The notes: generated by a model not told the origin, from the letters alone. A DNA stretch of 64,000 bases from Bradyrhizobium stylosanthis (GCF_001641335.1 NZ_LVEM01000002.1:301755-365754); one strand, 5' to 3'. Shown: positions 29,642 to 37,609, numbered from the stretch's first letter. Translations and numbers: made by a program.

Positions 29642-30159
29642 AGCTCGTCCTGTCCTTTGCCTATGCCATGGCCGCGAATAAATTCATTCCAAAACGCGCG
29701 CGCGGACTCGAAAACAACGTAGGCGGACTGACTGTTCGCCCCGTCAACGAAGTGGATGGTCCAGCCTGTTTCGTCGTGCCAAACCTCAACCTGAACGTCG
29801 GGATCAGGTTTATGGCTGACTTCCCAGTGCTTGGACGCCGTGGCGGCGTGCCGACAGAGGTAAAGTGCCCGACAATTGTCCCTCGCGTATGCCTGCAGAT
29901 CACCAAGGCTGCTGATCTTCGCCTTCTGACGCTGCTCGGGCGTCATGTCGTTGAACACCCAATCGCACAATTGCCAAGCCGTCACGGCTGCGTTGAATGC
30001 GCTGTCCCTTAGCTGATCCACCAGTTCTAAGAGAGCTTCCGGCCCATCCTCGTCGCGGCCGTCGACCTTTTGATATCGGTCGATTTCCCTCTCAAGTTTA
30101 TCCAGTAAATCCCGGCAGGTTTCGAACGCGAAGGTCTGAGCGCGGCTTGGAAGGGCCAT
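29638..30159 (-). CDS. Hypothetical helical protein
   Basis: The product of about 173 residues (start at ATG 30159, with GGAAA upstream; ATGs at 30171 and 30174 are also possible) begins MALPSRAQTFAFETCRDLLD. It contains a helical core with AFNAAVTAWQLCDWVFNDM, then CRALYLCRHAATASKHWEV, and a C-terminal beta part (VQVEVWHDETGWTIHFVDGA). The A-x-x-x-C-D-W and S-K-H motifs recur in uncharacterised bacterial proteins I know only as hypothetical. It is coupled by a 4-base overlap to the coiled-coil gene. Confidence 0.6.
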   Translation of the reverse strand: MALPSRAQTFAFETCRDLLDKLEREIDRYQKVDGRDEDGPEALLELVDQLRDSAFNAAVTAWQLCDWVFNDMTPEQRQKAKISSLGDLQAYARDNCRALYLCRHAATASKHWEVSHKPDPDVQVEVWHDETGWTIHFVDGANSQSAYVVFESARAFWNEFIRGHGIGKGQDEL

Positions 30160-30196
30160 TGCAATTTCCATCATTGACGATGAGGAAATACCACTG

Positions 30197-30811
30197 TCAT
30201 CGGCGCTTCGCTCGCGCAACGTCTTTGACGCGGCCGTACCCCGGATGATCGTGGTTTTTTACCTTCACCCAATGATCGCACCGGCCCGCGCGATAGGCGC
30301 GCTCGCGATGCTTGGACACCAGGCCCTCAAGGCCCATCCTGCAAGCGGCGCGGAATAGGTCGGGCCCGATCTCGCCCTGCTCGAAGGGCGCGGCTTGGAT
30401 GCCCTCGGGGCGGCGAACCAGGAGGCGCGCCAGGTTCTGCTTGCGGAGGAACAGCGGCAGCTTGCGATAGTCGTCGCCTTCGCCCGCGAGCATATCGAAG
30501 GCGTAGAGCTGGACCTCGTCATTGTATTTGCCGGACTGCAGGGCATCGAAGTCGGATATCCCGTCCACGCCCAGGACCACCGCCTCGCCATCGATCACGA
30601 ACCGATCCGGGCGCAGCTTCAGCGCGGTCTCGACGATCCAGGGAAAGCGCTTCGTCCAATCGAGCCCGGTCTTGCTCCTGACGCGCACGACCTTGCCCTC
30701 CCGGATTACCATCATCCGGTAGCCATCGTGTTTGATTTCATGAAGCCAGTCGGGACCAGAAGGAACCTCGGCCGCCTTGACCGCCAGGGCAAACTCAAAC
30801 GTGCTGCGCAT
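30197..30811 (-). CDS. Minimal ATP-dependent DNA ligase (adenylation domain only)
   Basis: The 204-residue protein carries all core nucleotidyltransferase motifs: I with the adenylated Lys27 in EIKHDGYR, III in FVIDGEAVVL (71-80), IV in EGLVSK (162-167) and V in WVKVKN (181-186). There is no OB-fold or other C-terminal domain, although the protein ends with a basic tail (DVARAKRR). It could seal nicks with low processivity or need a partner. Related short ligases occur in rhizobial genomes and on mobile elements. Adjacent genes are of unknown function, and no Ku or LigD partner is visible. Confidence 0.85.
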   Translation of the reverse strand: MRSTFEFALAVKAAEVPSGPDWLHEIKHDGYRMMVIREGKVVRVRSKTGLDWTKRFPWIVETALKLRPDRFVIDGEAVVLGVDGISDFDALQSGKYNDEVQLYAFDMLAGEGDDYRKLPLFLRKQNLARLLVRRPEGIQAAPFEQGEIGPDLFRAACRMGLEGLVSKHRERAYRAGRCDHWVKVKNHDHPGYGRVKDVARAKRR

Positions 30812-30913
30812 GGCCTAAAGATAGGGATTTGCGGCCAAATTGCGAATCTCCCTTGACGGCCTTCCGGTTCCTAGGCGAGCTACCGGAGAGTGAGTCTCTT
30901 CGGAGGGGCAACC

Positions 30914-32233
30914 GTGCCTGACGACCAAGACAAGCAGCCAGCCACGAAAGCTCCCGCTCCGGAGGCGTCGCGGAGCGACGACCAGCGGCATGCTGTGGGA
31001 GTCTCGGCTTCAGATGTGCTGGGGCGCAACGATCCTCACGCCGCACTCAAAAGGCAAATGTTGGGTCCGTCTCGCGGCCGGGCGAGCGAGGTGGCAAAAT
31101 CAGCGAGCCAGCAGTCTTCGGCAAGTCTTCAGTCGACAGTGAAAGCTATGGCAGAACGGCTTGATCCTGCCGAATTGGCCAAGGCGGCCGAGTTGGCCCG
31201 GGGGCCTTCTCCAGAGATGACGAAGGCTATGGAAGGGGTGCTGGCTGGAGTGAAGCCTAAGCCTTCAACATCGCCAAACGATACGTTCGTCGGACGCTTC
31301 CTTCCTTTGCTGGGGGGCGCCTTCCTCACTGTCCCGCCCTCCGTTTCCGTTGCCGTCGCGCTTAAGAGCGAGCATCCGAATTGGTACTTGGTCGGTGCGT
31401 GCATCCTCGCTTGTTGGACTATAGCCGCTGTCCTAGTAGCTGCAGGCCTCACATGGCCAAAATGGAAACCCAACCACGAAGTGCTCGCGGGGAAGATTGT
31501 CACCCTCTCTAACAGCAAGCCCGCCTGGCTGCTTCTTCTGCTGTTGGTTGCTGTGGTACCGGCTGCATCGGTTGGATGGCTGGTCCGCAACAAAGCTGAG
31601 GGCTATACGCAAGCTCAACTGGATACGGCAGTTTCTGAAGCCAAAGCACCTCTTCAATCGCAATTGACCGAGGCCATTAAACAGCGGGATGCGCGTGCGG
31701 ACGAGCTAGCTTCGGTCCGTCGGGATTTAGCAAATGCTCGGCAAGGTGGTTCGCAATCATCGAGCCCAGCGGGTCAGCCAGTACCATCGACGACATCTGG
31801 CCCAATGGATTGGAGCTTGAACGGCCAGCTTATTGTCGGGTCTGGCGGTGGGCCAACGGCCGCAGTCAACGGGTTGATCTTTCAGGGCCAAAGCTTGATG
31901 CCCTTTCGCTTCAGAGAGGCCTACGTCATTTCCGGGCTAACTGGACACACGGAACAGTTGAAGGCGGCCGTTCATTCGGTCGGCAAGGAACTTCCCGTAA
32001 CCGATGTCGACGTCCCGACAGACGCGCCGGTCCAACTCGATCTCACATTCGAACCGGCTTTGACCGTTCGTGATTTCTTCGATCAGTGGGGAAAGTTTCG
32101 TCTCGTCATCTCTTACGAGAACGGCAGTTCGTTTCAGCACGATTTCGAGGAAGATCTGGTCAGGCAAAAAGTCCAGCAAGTGCTGCCAAATTCCCTCGGA
32201 CCTCACGTGACGCCGCGACAAACAAGCAAATAG
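30914..32233 (+). CDS. Hypothetical membrane protein
   Basis: I choose GTG 30914, preceded by GGAGG at good spacing, over GTG 30890; the product has 439 residues. A hydrophilic Ala/Ser-rich N-terminal part is followed by three membrane helices (about 122-140, 150-170 and 199-220, the last with PAWLLLLLLVAVVPAASVGW), a coiled coil (about 230-270, EAIKQRDARADELASVRRDL), a Ser/Pro-rich linker and a C-terminal domain containing LIVGSGGGPTAAVNGLIFQG. The C-terminal domain may be outside the cytosol. The gene is visibly less G+C-rich than the core. I do not recognise it. Confidence 0.65.
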   Translation: MPDDQDKQPATKAPAPEASRSDDQRHAVGVSASDVLGRNDPHAALKRQMLGPSRGRASEVAKSASQQSSASLQSTVKAMAERLDPAELAKAAELARGPSPEMTKAMEGVLAGVKPKPSTSPNDTFVGRFLPLLGGAFLTVPPSVSVAVALKSEHPNWYLVGACILACWTIAAVLVAAGLTWPKWKPNHEVLAGKIVTLSNSKPAWLLLLLLVAVVPAASVGWLVRNKAEGYTQAQLDTAVSEAKAPLQSQLTEAIKQRDARADELASVRRDLANARQGGSQSSSPAGQPVPSTTSGPMDWSLNGQLIVGSGGGPTAAVNGLIFQGQSLMPFRFREAYVISGLTGHTEQLKAAVHSVGKELPVTDVDVPTDAPVQLDLTFEPALTVRDFFDQWGKFRLVISYENGSSFQHDFEEDLVRQKVQQVLPNSLGPHVTPRQTSK

Positions 32234-32360
32234 CCGCGCCTTTTCCTGCTGACTGTCCTTGATGGTGGCCCAGGCGCTGGCTTGGATTGGGACTCCAGCG
32301 CTCGCGGAAGACCCTCGTTATGCGTGTCTCCCCGTGGATTGTTCCCGTATCGGATCAGGG

Positions 32361-32870
32361 TCACACGCCTGCTGCGGCACGCCAAGACGTTGAGAAATCC
32401 AGAGCCCTGATCAACCCGAAGCTGTCCATCGGGCGAATGCCGAATTGATTGCAAACGTCGGGCACCTTCCGGTTGGCGCGCTGCTTGCTGGGCTTAGAGA
32501 CTTCAGCGGTAACAACGATCCGCTGGTCGGGTGCCCCCAACGCGTGGGCGATGAGGAAGGGGTCTCGACCGATGATCTCGAGTTCCTGATCGTTTAGATC
32601 GGGCGCATATCCTTCGGCAGTCACGCGTCGGAGCAAGTCCATATCGACGTCTTCATCGAGCGTGAGCGCATCCGAGTGTTCTCGCTCTGAGATCCAGTCA
32701 GAAACGGCATCGGTGCCTTCTTTGATCTCCTCGATCATCTCGACGGGTAGTTTCAAGTTACCTTGCGCGGCTTGGTGCAGCAGCCAATCCCAAAACTCGG
32801 GCACGCGATCCAGCGGGTAGTAATCCCGGTTAGCTCTGATGAGTGTGTCGGCATCGAGCAGATATAACAC
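32361..32870 (-). CDS. DUF4411 PIN-domain protein, predicted toxin
   Basis: The 169-residue protein starts MLYLLDADTLIRANRDYYPL, the first acidic strand of a PIN nuclease, and continues with MIEEIKEGTDAVSDWI and GRDPFLIAHALGAPDQRIVV, then TAEVSKPSKQRANRKVPDVC, matching DUF4411. PIN domains cut RNA with an acidic metal site. It lies 3 bases after the HTH-ImmA/IrrE gene, a pairing already predicted as a toxin-antitoxin module by comparative genomics. Whether it is toxic here is inferred, not shown. Confidence 0.85.
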   Translation of the reverse strand: MLYLLDADTLIRANRDYYPLDRVPEFWDWLLHQAAQGNLKLPVEMIEEIKEGTDAVSDWISEREHSDALTLDEDVDMDLLRRVTAEGYAPDLNDQELEIIGRDPFLIAHALGAPDQRIVVTAEVSKPSKQRANRKVPDVCNQFGIRPMDSFGLIRALDFSTSWRAAAGV

Positions 32871-32873
32871 GCG

Positions 32874-34076
32874 TCACCCCTGCGCCGCGTTGAAGCCGTC
32901 TCCGACAACTCCATAGACGTTGGATGCCTTGACGCCGAGAACCTTGCCCGCCTTGGTGGGAGAAAGCACTCGTTCCGCCAGCATGCGGCCGGTGAGGTTG
33001 ACGAGAGCTTCGCCAAGTCGATGTCGTCGCACCACGTAGTAATTCGGGCCACCTTCGCGCTCCCGATTGCGCTCGCGTTCGCTTGCACGAGCAGCCTTCC
33101 ATTGGCTTCGGAACAGCGCGGTGAGACGGCTCCACAGTTCGTGGTCGATGATGCCTTCTCGCAGAAGCTTGTAAGACACCATGGACCGGCTGATGTTTCG
33201 CTGTTCAGCGAAGTCGCCAATTCTCGCTACGACCGTCTCGAACCGTTCGCCTCGCAGGTTCAACGCCTGAAGTTCGCCGGAAGGAAGCAGGAAGCGGCCT
33301 GCAACGTCGTTGCAAAACTGCTCGACGGCGCTTTCGGCGAAGGCGCCGCTCACACCGGTCGCTCCCAACCAGATGTGGCAGAGTTCGTGAAGGAGGGTGA
33401 ACGCCCACGCCGTTGTCGCATCTTGATCGTTGATCACGACAAAGGGCGCGACGTCGTCGGCCAGGGCAAAGCCACGGAAGGTCTCGACGTCGAGGCTCGT
33501 GTGATGGCTGCCGAGATTGCCGATCAACAGGACGTAGATGCCTGCCTGCTCGGCTTGGTCGCGCAGATAAGTGAACCCGCCCGGCTGCCGGTTGGTGCCC
33601 CGTCGATAGCGATCCAGATCGAGGTGGAGCGTTTCGACAATCGAGCGCAGAACGACTTCGGCACCTTGGCGCATCGTCATCGAGCCGACGAAGGGCAGCG
33701 GGACGGCTTCCTCTTCGTCTACTAAGGCCTCGCGGACTATCTGCTGCCGAGCACGGACGTCCCGGATAAGGGCATCGACCAAGGCGTCTTGAGCAATCGA
33801 GTGCTCGGGAGGGAGCGTTCGAAAGTCTTCGCCCCGCTCGGCCCGCCTCGGCGGCTCGGCCATGTAGAACGAAAGCAAAGGGCGGCGATATTGCTTAGCC
33901 ATGCGGACGAGAAGGGGCCGGGTCGGCTCGCGTTCACCGGCCTCGTATTCAACCAGACGATCTGCCCCCGTCAAACCGCGCGCGTCGCCGAGGGCGAGCT
34001 TTGCAGCCGCCTCTTCCGTCGAGAGACCGGCGGTCTCTCGCGCCCATTTGAGGATTTCTGGGTTCACGCTCGGCAT
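32874..34076 (-). CDS. HTH-ImmA/IrrE metallopeptidase-like protein, predicted antitoxin/regulator
   Basis: The 400-residue protein has an N-terminal XRE-like helix-turn-helix (about 5-62, ILKWARETAGLSTEEAAAKL) and an ImmA/IrrE (DUF955) domain with the zinc motif HELCH (His230, Glu231, His234) and a following acidic segment (FAESAVEQFCNDVAGRFLLP). A basic helical stretch (RASERERNREREG) and a second small helix-turn-helix-like tail (LSPTKAGKVLGVKASNVYGV) follow. Such proteins pair with DUF4411 toxins; the peptidase may cleave a repressor, as ImmA does. It is first in the two-gene unit. Confidence 0.86.
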   Translation of the reverse strand: MPSVNPEILKWARETAGLSTEEAAAKLALGDARGLTGADRLVEYEAGEREPTRPLLVRMAKQYRRPLLSFYMAEPPRRAERGEDFRTLPPEHSIAQDALVDALIRDVRARQQIVREALVDEEEAVPLPFVGSMTMRQGAEVVLRSIVETLHLDLDRYRRGTNRQPGGFTYLRDQAEQAGIYVLLIGNLGSHHTSLDVETFRGFALADDVAPFVVINDQDATTAWAFTLLHELCHIWLGATGVSGAFAESAVEQFCNDVAGRFLLPSGELQALNLRGERFETVVARIGDFAEQRNISRSMVSYKLLREGIIDHELWSRLTALFRSQWKAARASERERNREREGGPNYYVVRRHRLGEALVNLTGRMLAERVLSPTKAGKVLGVKASNVYGVVGDGFNAAQG

Positions 34077-34112
34077 GGTCTCGACAATGACAGGTTTCGG
34101 GCCTCTTTGGGA

Positions 34113-34454
34113 TCATAATCCGAGCATCGGTAACGAAAGCTGAAGTACTTTGCTTCCAGCATTGCGACCAATGAAGTCCTCCAGATGGACGGGAATTTCG
34201 CCCATGCATCGCTGGTGGAGTTCATCCGCGATGTCCTCGGAGGCGTCGCGCGACCAGCCTTCGCTGGTGTTGAAGCTGACGATCCGGACGGGGTTGGAAT
34301 ACTGCCCCTCCATAAGATGGCGCAGCAGGGTGTCGCGATCAGTATGCTCCTCGTCGGTCTCCGGCCAGGCTCGACCGAGGCGAGCACCGAAGTCATCGAG
34401 CACGAGATAGGTGTCCCGTTCGGAGCCAGGCACGATAGAGGGTGCGAAACGCAT
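34113..34454 (-). CDS. Small hypothetical protein
   Basis: From ATG 34454 (GGAGAG eight bases upstream) the 113-residue product begins MRFAPSIVPGSERDTYLVLD, and continues with GRAWPETDEEHTDRDTLLRH and VRIVSFNTSEGWSRDASEDI. It is acidic and compact, with no membrane helix. Similar small proteins occur in bradyrhizobia without a known role. It reads in the same direction as the predicted toxin-antitoxin pair, 36 bases before it. Confidence 0.65.
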   Translation of the reverse strand: MRFAPSIVPGSERDTYLVLDDFGARLGRAWPETDEEHTDRDTLLRHLMEGQYSNPVRIVSFNTSEGWSRDASEDIADELHQRCMGEIPVHLEDFIGRNAGSKVLQLSLPMLGL

Positions 34455-34541
34455 TACAATCTCTCCACGTACAGCCCACCGATCCAAGCGGGTCGCGTCG
34501 GAGGCGTCAAGATCGCTGATCGGGAGCACCGAAAAGGGGGG

Positions 34542-34721
34542 CTACAACGGCACCCACCCGTCCAGCAGCAGACCGTCCCAAGCGACGACTCCGTCATCGT
34601 GCTTGGAGGAAAACTCCCGGTAGCGCGGGGCCCAGTCAGGGTTCCAGTCGATGAACTCGTTATTGAGCCCGTCGTGCAGGCGACAGGGTTCATCGGGATT
34701 GAACGTTTCCATCGGGTTCAT
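34542..34721 (-). CDS. Very small hypothetical protein
   Basis: The 59-residue product starts MNPMETFNPDEPCRLHDGLN at ATG 34721, with a GAGGGGG purine stretch just upstream. It is rich in Trp, Asp and Pro (NEFIDWNPDWAPRYREFSSK) and ends LLLDGWVPL. The composition looks like a real protein, but length and lack of a known family limit confidence. Confidence 0.5.
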   Translation of the reverse strand: MNPMETFNPDEPCRLHDGLNNEFIDWNPDWAPRYREFSSKHDDGVVAWDGLLLDGWVPL

Positions 34722-34829
34722 GTGCGCCCCCTCGGGGCGGGCTCGGTCACGGGAGGGACCCGCCTGCCGAGCCAGCCCTATATAGAGGCCAGCCGCAACC
34801 ATGCAATTCGCGTCGCCTGCTGGTCGTTC

Positions 34830-35099
34830 CTACTTGCCGGTGAGCAAGTCCGCGCCCGGAGACAGCAGCCGCACATAGGTGCCGCTTTCGTGCAGTTCGA
34901 GCCAGCCCTGTTCGATGGCGCAGGCAAGGCCAGCGCCGAACTCAGGGCCGCTGGCTTTGAGCCTGAAGATGAAAGGCTCGTTGATCTTCTCGATGTGGAT
35001 GCGGCCGTCTTGAACCGGCTGAGTGCTGGCGCACAGCTCGATCAGCTTGCGGGCGGCGGCTTGCGGGTCGGCGTAGGGTCGGCCCTCGACGTGCTTCAT
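34830..35099 (-). CDS. Small hypothetical protein
   Basis: The 89-residue product starts MKHVEGRPYADPQAAARKLI at ATG 35099 and has the beta-rich pair RIHIEKINEPFIFRL and the C-terminal WLELHESGTYVRLLSPGADL, which looks like a small winged-helix. Its start overlaps the end of the gene at 35096-35533 by 4 bases (ATGA), so the three genes from 35793 down are translated as a chain. Confidence 0.6.
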   Translation of the reverse strand: MKHVEGRPYADPQAAARKLIELCASTQPVQDGRIHIEKINEPFIFRLKASGPEFGAGLACAIEQGWLELHESGTYVRLLSPGADLLTGK

Positions 35100-35533
35100 G
35101 CGCCGATGCCTCGGTGAACCGTATGGATGTGGGCTTCGCAGGCGACCGGGATAGGCTCGCCGCAGAAGCACTTTGACCAGCCATTTTCGTTTTGCGTCGG
35201 CATCCGGCAGTGCTCGGCCCACATGCGGTTCTTCCACGCGTGAAAGTCGCGGCTGCGCCGCCATGCCTCGAAGTTGTCCTCGTTGAGGGTCGACTCCAGC
35301 TCCCGCCAGGCATTCTCGAAAGCCGCGCGGGCCTCGTCGAACTTTGCGGCTGAGCCGCTGCGCTGCGCGCCCGGTTCCATGCCGGGATAGAAGCCGATAC
35401 TCCAGCCCCACTGGTCGGCGCTTGTCGGAATTCCCGCGCGCACGCCAATGGTGCCGACGCGGACATCGCCGAAATAGATATGCCAAGTCTCTTGGTGCTC
35501 GTCGTCGCTGCGGCGTCGGGTCAAGGCGGTCAT
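35096..35533 (-). CDS. Hypothetical protein
   Basis: The 145-residue product has an N-terminal part with WHIYFGDVRVGTIGVRAGIP and QWGWSIGFYPGMEPGAQRSG, then a helix-rich region (AFENAWRELESTLNEDNFEA) and a C-terminal part with cysteines and histidines (CFCGEPIPVACEAHIHTVHR), possibly metal-binding. Similar proteins are frequent in bradyrhizobial genomes without function. It overlaps both neighbours by 4 bases. Confidence 0.62.
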   Translation of the reverse strand: MTALTRRRSDDEHQETWHIYFGDVRVGTIGVRAGIPTSADQWGWSIGFYPGMEPGAQRSGSAAKFDEARAAFENAWRELESTLNEDNFEAWRRSRDFHAWKNRMWAEHCRMPTQNENGWSKCFCGEPIPVACEAHIHTVHRGIGA

Positions 35534-35793
35534 GGCGGTGTCCTAGCAGGCGGGCGGCTGCTTCCGCCACCCCCCAAAAGGGCCCTGGGCGGGGCCTCAA
35601 CTTCCTCGCGCTGCATCTGGTGTACGACGGTGATCTGCCAGCCCTGCTTGGCGCAGTAGTCCCTCACCCGATCCCGCGACCATCGCCGCATGTAGCGGAC
35701 GATGGGCGCCGCCTCGACCACCACATCGTCGAACAGGACGATCCCGGCAGTAAAATTGGGGCCGCGAATTTGCGCGAGGATTTCGCTGATCAT
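35530..35793 (-). CDS. Small hypothetical protein
   Basis: The 87-residue product starts MISEILAQIRGPNFTAGIVL, followed by FDDVVVEAAPIVRYMRRWSR and a Gly/Pro-rich tail. It heads the three-gene overlapping chain that reads left to 34830. No known function; sequence conservation is expected from its coherent helical/strand pattern, but I cannot test it. Confidence 0.6.
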   Translation of the reverse strand: MISEILAQIRGPNFTAGIVLFDDVVVEAAPIVRYMRRWSRDRVRDYCAKQGWQITVVHQMQREEVEAPPRALLGGGGSSRPPARTPP

Positions 35794-35824
35794 CCGCCCT
35801 TTATAACTTCGGGCGCGGAGCCGG

Positions 35825-36571
35825 TCACGGCTGGATGATCCCGTCCTGGATCGCGATGGCCGCCGCCTGCGTCCGGCCTGCAGCGCCGAGTTTCTTGCAG
35901 CAGTGCGTGACGTGCGCGTTCACCGTCCGCTCAACGATGCCAAGTCGAGCGGCAATAGCTGCGCTGGTCAGTCCCGCCGCGACCAAGGTCAGCACCTCCA
36001 CCTCGCGGTCCGTGAGGTTATGTTCTCGCGCGCCTCGCACGCCTTTGAGTCGAAGCAACCGTTCAAAGGCGTAGTGCGCCATCAAATGCAGCGCGGGCAG
36101 CTTGTACTCAGGCAGATCGAACTCGCGCCCGCCGAAAAAGACCTGGCCCAGCCTTCCCCCCGTCGAGGCGACCGGGACGACGACGCCATCGACCATGCCA
36201 TGGTCTCTCGCAAGCCCCACGATCTCGGCAGCGCGGGGCTTCCGCACGGGATCAAACGGCGTGTCCTTGTACCACCGGAATGGCAGCACCGTCGTCTTGC
36301 AGTGGTGGAAGACGGGATCATCGTGCGTGTATCCCTTTTCGAGATAGGTCGGCACGTACCCGTCTGGCATCCGGTTCTCGATGGCCACTTCGTTATAGGT
36401 CTGCTTCGGACCGGGAAGGAAGCTGAGACAAAAGTGATCGATGCCGTGATGGTTGAGCACGGCACCCATCGCTCTCGTGACACTCGCGGCGTCCGTCAGC
36501 GGTTTGAGGTTGTAGATGAATTCAAATACTTGGCGGTCCATGAGCAGCCTGAAAGGTTCTTGAGCAGCCAT
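35825..36571 (-). CDS. LuxR-family quorum-sensing-type regulator
   Basis: The 248-residue protein has an autoinducer-binding domain (about 25-165) and a C-terminal LuxR helix-turn-helix (about 184-245, NLTDREVEVLTLVAAGLTSA then ERTVNAHVTHCCKKLGA). Of the residues that hold acyl-homoserine lactones, Tyr76, Asp85, Pro86 and Trp100 are present, but the position of the conserved Trp57 of TraR is Tyr72 here. No luxI is in the window, so it is an orphan (solo) that may answer host or foreign signals. ATG 36541 is an alternative start. Confidence 0.85.
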   Translation of the reverse strand: MAAQEPFRLLMDRQVFEFIYNLKPLTDAASVTRAMGAVLNHHGIDHFCLSFLPGPKQTYNEVAIENRMPDGYVPTYLEKGYTHDDPVFHHCKTTVLPFRWYKDTPFDPVRKPRAAEIVGLARDHGMVDGVVVPVASTGGRLGQVFFGGREFDLPEYKLPALHLMAHYAFERLLRLKGVRGAREHNLTDREVEVLTLVAAGLTSAAIAARLGIVERTVNAHVTHCCKKLGAAGRTQAAAIAIQDGIIQP

Positions 36572-36689
36572 CTGGAAGGCTGGATTTGTGTCTCAAAAAT
36601 GGCTCGCACATTGATTTTCGTTAAGCCTGGCGAATTGCAGGCATCGCTTCCGAACAATCGCTGCTGGTCGCACGCCGCATTGTAATTTC

Positions 36690-36809
36690 TTACAACTTTA
36701 CTCGGAGCGCAGGATCAATAAAAAAGCCCGCCCTTCGGATGACGAAGGGCGGGCAGTGTCGGCAAGGCGGACCCGACATCGCCATGTGCGGTGAGTCGGG
36801 CATGTGCAT
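36690..36809 (-). CDS. Possible 39-residue protein overlapping a terminator hairpin
   Basis: ATG at 36809 is preceded by GAGGAAG at proper spacing. The frame gives 39 residues beginning MHMPDSPHMAMSGPPCRHCP and ending in VIRRAGFFIDPALRVKL; it contains C-x2-C. It is too short to judge by composition and contains the hairpin at 36726-36754 in its middle. If real it would read through the hairpin; if not, it is the end of a short RNA. Confidence 0.3.
   Translation of the reverse strand: MHMPDSPHMAMSGPPCRHCPPFVIRRAGFFIDPALRVKL
36726..36754 (-). terminator. Rho-independent terminator, leftward
   Basis: GCCCGCCCTTCG and CGAAGGGCGGGC form a 12-base-pair stem around a 5-base loop. Read leftward it is followed by six T residues. 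It would end a short transcript from about 36,800-37,000 and insulate the LuxR gene from it. Confidence 0.75.
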
Positions 36810-37036
36810 AGTCTTCCTCGCCGGTTCATATGTCCTAAAGGTTGTCGTTCGGGTTGGCCAGAGTCAACTCGGACGGCAACTCAAAAACACTCAACTCGCA
36901 TTTCAACTTTAGCAGCGCGCGATGATCAGGAAATTTGTGCGATCAGATTTATTTCGCCACAATCGTCGTCGCATCATCGACACACAAGCAGCGGCATAAG
37001 CCGCGCGAAAATGTGCATAGATGGATACGGGCACCG

Positions 37037-37600
37037 ATGAGACGCTGCGGTGACTGCTCGTTGTGCTGCAAGCTTTTGCCTGTGCCGCCCTTGCAAAAGG
37101 CTGCAGGCGAACGTTGTCGCTTTCACAAATTCCACAAGGGATGCGCCGTCTATCACACGGCGCGGATGCCGCCTGAGTGCGGCCTCTGGAATTGCCGCTG
37201 GCTGATCAATGACGACGCCGATGATCTATCGCGACCCGATAGGTCGCACTACGTGCTCGATCTTATGCCCGACTTCGTCACGGTCCGCGACGACGTGACG
37301 GGCGAAGCCCTGAACATCCAGGTCGTCCAGATATGGGTCGATCCGCAGCACCGCGATGCCCACCGCGATCCCGCCCTGCGCCGCTGGCTGATCCGCCGCG
37401 CCGAGAAGGGCATCGCCGCGCTGATCCGTTTCAACTCCAAGGAAGCTCTCGCGGTCTTCGCGCCGCCGTTCGACTCGGCTGGCCAATGGCGCGAGATCAC
37501 CAGCGGCGTCTCTACGGGCCGCACCCACACTTTCACGGAAATCGCGACGGCGCTCGGTGGTCGAGCGTCGGCGACCATCGAGGCGCACGGCAAGGGATAG
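37037..37600 (+). CDS. Cysteine-rich YkgJ-like (metal cluster) protein
   Basis: From ATG 37037 the 187-residue product begins MRRCGDCSLCCKLLPVPPLQ and has a set of Cys and His (C-x2-C-x2-C-C, then CRFHKFHKGCAVYHTA and CGLWNCRWL), a pattern of the YkgJ/UPF0153 zinc- or iron-sulphur-chelating family. The C-terminal half is a plain alpha/beta domain. It is the first gene of the rightward early block of the prophage and lies 9 bases before the next gene. The role is unknown. Confidence 0.75.
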   Translation: MRRCGDCSLCCKLLPVPPLQKAAGERCRFHKFHKGCAVYHTARMPPECGLWNCRWLINDDADDLSRPDRSHYVLDLMPDFVTVRDDVTGEALNIQVVQIWVDPQHRDAHRDPALRRWLIRRAEKGIAALIRFNSKEALAVFAPPFDSAGQWREITSGVSTGRTHTFTEIATALGGRASATIEAHGKG

Positions 37601-37609
37601 GTTGAGGGA

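Noticed and set aside
36804..37040. A 78-residue open frame on the plus strand before the cysteine-rich gene
   Set aside because: No ribosome site or recognisable pattern, and it overlaps the start of the well-supported gene at 37037.
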